The position numbers and the translations under genes are program-made. The notes under the pieces were generated by a model. That model was given only the letters and a program-made list of their open reading frames with translations. It searched no databases and was not told the DNA's origin. From Dyadobacter pollutisoli (GTDB lineage: Bacteria; Bacteroidota; Bacteroidia; Cytophagales; Spirosomataceae), in NCBI RefSeq assembly GCF_026625565.1, contig NZ_CP112998.1, positions 374,501-438,500 of the forward strand: a DNA stretch of 64,000 nt, read 5' to 3'. Positions 61,923 through 64,000 of the stretch are shown here, one piece after another (position 1 is the stretch's first letter; each line of letters begins with the position of its first letter).

Positions 61923-62654
61923 CTATATTTTTTCTCCCATGATAATTTGAAAAGGCAGGAATGAATTCAAGCCCGGAATTTTTTCAAGTATGGGTTCGCT
62001 TTTCTGTCCCAGCTTTGTATTGGCCACAAATGGAGGGTAAAATCCAAACCGTTTGATTTTCAGGTTTTTCCATCCTGCATATTCCATTGCTCCGAAGAGT
62101 TTGGTTTTGGTCATATCCGCCACGCCTTTATCTCCCTGCCACGACATACCCGGCGTTAGTGCTATCTGCACATAGTAGAGCGGGTTGTATGCATTGGGTT
62201 CCAGGAAAACCAGTTTAGCACCCGGCTTTGCAATGCGGTACATTGCCTGGAAACACGCATGCAGGTTGTGGAAATGGTGCAATGCCATAAAACCCATCAC
62301 CACGTCAAATTGCTCATCCAGCTCCTCCGGCGCATCCAGGATGTCCGCGGCATGCAGTTTCACCGGAAATTTGTTGTCATTATGCACCAAAAGCTGTTGC
62401 AGCAGAAAGGGAGAAAGATCCAGGCCTTCTACTTTGTATCCCTGCGCCAAAAAATTGAGCGTGTACTTTCCCATCCCGCAGGCCACGTCGATGATCCGGT
62501 CTGTCTTTTTGATATCGGCGAACCCGATTACCTCCCGAACATGCCTTAATACGTAAGGCGAGTAAGCAGGGATCATCGTTTTCTTGATCTTATGCCCGAA
62601 GTAATCAAGTTGCTGATTGTTATGAAACTTGATATTTGAAACTACAATGCTCAT
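61923..62654 (-). CDS. Class I SAM-dependent methyltransferase
   Basis: The ATG at 62654 is used (243 residues); a TTG two codons upstream is possible. The core motifs are DRIIDVACGMGKYTLNFLAQ (motif I), VEGLDLSPFLLQQLL (motif II), and FDVVMGFMALHHFHNLHACF (motif IV), followed by GAKLVFLEPNAYNPLYYVQI. It is a second, distinct methyltransferase; with the one downstream it forms part of a tightly packed operon with aldolase, dehydrogenase and glycosyltransferase genes. Confidence 0.88.
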   Translation of the reverse strand: MSIVVSNIKFHNNQQLDYFGHKIKKTMIPAYSPYVLRHVREVIGFADIKKTDRIIDVACGMGKYTLNFLAQGYKVEGLDLSPFLLQQLLVHNDNKFPVKLHAADILDAPEELDEQFDVVMGFMALHHFHNLHACFQAMYRIAKPGAKLVFLEPNAYNPLYYVQIALTPGMSWQGDKGVADMTKTKLFGAMEYAGWKNLKIKRFGFYPPFVANTKLGQKSEPILEKIPGLNSFLPFQIIMGEKI

Positions 62655-62774
62655 AAGCAACGGGTTGAATGTAAGGTGCTATTAATATATGAGAAATTGT
62701 TACTACAAGCAACATAAATGGACTTCATTTATCAAGCGCAATAAGCCATTGGAATATAGGAAGATAATGTAGTG

Positions 62775-64000
62775 CTATTTTGTTATCAGCGAATATAAGT
62801 TAATATGCCAGATAGGTGAGTCGAATGCGGCAATTTTTTTCAGGCCTGATTTTTCGGGATAGGCGATCGTTTCTGTTGAAATAATGTAATCGCAATGCAT
62901 TTGCCTCAATGCAGGCCCGGACAGCACAATGTCCCTTTTTTCCGGTGCCAACCCTTTGGTCATATGGGTATCAAAGTAGCCGGTACCCTGGTCGTACACA
63001 ATGAGGCACTGGCTTCCCCAGTAGTCGAAAAAACCTTTGTTGATCTCGTTTTTTTCTAATTCTTTTTCAATAATGGGCCGGAAAGCCTTTTTATAAGAAA
63101 GCGGGTAATTGCTTGAATAGCCGTCGATTGTCCATAAACCATTGTATTGCGCGATCCCAGGAGGGATGCCAATGCTCGCAACGCGATAAGTGCCCACAGG
63201 CTTTCCAATCAAGGTTTTAATTTTTTCAAACATACCTTCCGCATAATAATCGCGGTAGGTAAAAATGTAGTGGTACGCCTGGATTTTGATCCATTTGCTA
63301 AAAAACATGGCATAGTAGGTAGGCTGGTAAGCGAAGCAAATAGCAAGCTGACCCACCAGAAGCACCGAAACGATCAGTTTTTTGCGAACGACCGGCAGTA
63401 AAAGAATGGCTTGTGCCGTGGCCAAATGCCACAATAGTTGCAGGAAAATATGAAACCGCTCCATACTGTACATCCGCAAAAGATCTGACTGGTTTCGCAG
63501 ATTGACGACAGGGTCCCATTGTAACGCTCCGATATATATGCATATCAAAACGATAATGCCCAGCGTGGCGGTAAGCCCAAAAGGAATGGACCTGACTTTG
63601 AAAACGTGATAACAATAAGTACCCAGTACGAACGGCAGCAGTATAAATGTATGCAGCGACAATGCGACGTCAATATTGCCCAGCAGAAAATAACGGGCCA
63701 TAACCTTGACGCAAATCAGCAGCGAGGTTGAGAACCGGAGAATGTCCATTCGATGTGATACAAACCCTTTTCCCCCCAGCAAATTGGCCAGCAAATCCAG
63801 CTTGGTAACAGAATAAATTACCAGCAGAACTGCAAAAGCGCCTATCAGAGGAAGTACCGCACGTTTTTGAGTGGAATCATAAATGATGAGAATGGCCAGG
63901 GCGAAGAGAAAGAAAACACCGGCTGACTGGAAATTGGAAAAGAATGGAAAAGCCCCGATAATCAGCCAGTTCCAAACCCCCTTTTCCTTTTTACGGACAT
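62775..64000 (-). CDS. Polytopic membrane protein, DUF6044-like (5' end beyond window)
   Basis: The frame remains open to the last base, so the N-terminus lies beyond the window; more than 400 residues are visible. The visible N-terminal part has several membrane helices (AVLPLIGAFAVLLVIYSVTK, LHTFILLPFVLGTYCYHV, LTATLGIIVLICIYIGALQW). The C-terminal globular part includes FTYRDYYAEGMFEKIKTLIG and YNGLWTIDGYSSNYPLSYKK. This architecture resembles DUF6044/YkoS-type proteins, which look like glycan-related GT-C-type membrane enzymes, though their function is not established. It leads the minus-strand cluster, 114 bases before the methyltransferase. Confidence 0.75.
   Translation of the reverse strand, partial: VRKKEKGVWNWLIIGAFPFFSNFQSAGVFFLFALAILIIYDSTQKRAVLPLIGAFAVLLVIYSVTKLDLLANLLGGKGFVSHRMDILRFSTSLLICVKVMARYFLLGNIDVALSLHTFILLPFVLGTYCYHVFKVRSIPFGLTATLGIIVLICIYIGALQWDPVVNLRNQSDLLRMYSMERFHIFLQLLWHLATAQAILLLPVVRKKLIVSVLLVGQLAICFAYQPTYYAMFFSKWIKIQAYHYIFTYRDYYAEGMFEKIKTLIGKPVGTYRVASIGIPPGIAQYNGLWTIDGYSSNYPLSYKKAFRPIIEKELEKNEINKGFFDYWGSQCLIVYDQGTGYFDTHMTKGLAPEKRDIVLSGPALRQMHCDYIISTETIAYPEKSGLKKIAAFDSPIWHINLYSLITK

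Overview
The window looks like chromosomal DNA of a Bacteroidota bacterium, probably order Cytophagales, with Dyadobacter or a relative as my best guess. The support is an adjacent SusC/SusD pair, a protein with a type IX secretion sorting tail, a one-protein hybrid two-component regulator (propeller, kinase, receiver, AraC helix-turn-helix), a DUF3667 protein, a regulator-type NUDIX protein, and long runs of FtsX-type ABC permeases. Starts mostly lack Shine-Dalgarno sequences. The genus is inference from gene content; no 16S rRNA gene is present.

Layout. 1-378: end of a molybdenum hydroxylase large subunit with a very strong terminator. 723-15305: nutrient-uptake locus with SusC/SusD, a divergent secreted beta-helix protein, a hybrid two-component regulator and an exported amidohydrolase; no glycoside hydrolase is linked. 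15354-21172: mostly single genes (TPR protein, LytTR response regulator, HxlR regulator facing an ene-reductase, Rid-family protein, Crp/Fnr regulator, PhzF-like protein). 21440-24485: PadR regulator plus a MacB/FtsX-type permease. 24697-29347: operon of APC permease, GMC oxidoreductase and DASS transporter. 29467-35129: DUF3667 protein, a GH2 glycosidase with a small secreted partner facing a degenerate NUDIX regulator with twin operators, and a SnoaL-like protein. 35295-35566: a 3' remnant of a Crp/Fnr gene next to tRNA-Leu(CAA).

35683-48256: dominated by an ABC efflux system (HlyD adaptor, TolC channel, LolD/MacB-like ATPase, two FtsX permeases), then a PIN toxin-antitoxin pair, then a sigma-54-type response regulator and an NtrB-like kinase that probably control the exporter. 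Four spacers of this cluster carry arrays of a degenerate octamer, ATTCACTC or its complement, three of them ending next to a start codon. This is the most unusual structural signal in the window.

48258-58390: phosphotriesterase-family protein, a nucleotidyltransferase/small-protein pair, an operon of MBL/beta-CASP nuclease, accA, HAD phosphatase and M50 protease, then dacB (PBP4), hslV and the E2 subunit of pyruvate dehydrogenase. 58648-64000: a tightly packed minus-strand set (DUF6044-like membrane protein, two methyltransferases, HpcH/HpaI aldolase-like protein, D-2-hydroxyacid dehydrogenase, GT2 glycosyltransferase) that looks like a surface-glycan or small-molecule pathway of unknown product and runs off the window end.

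No phage, complete insertion sequence, CRISPR array or rRNA gene was seen.
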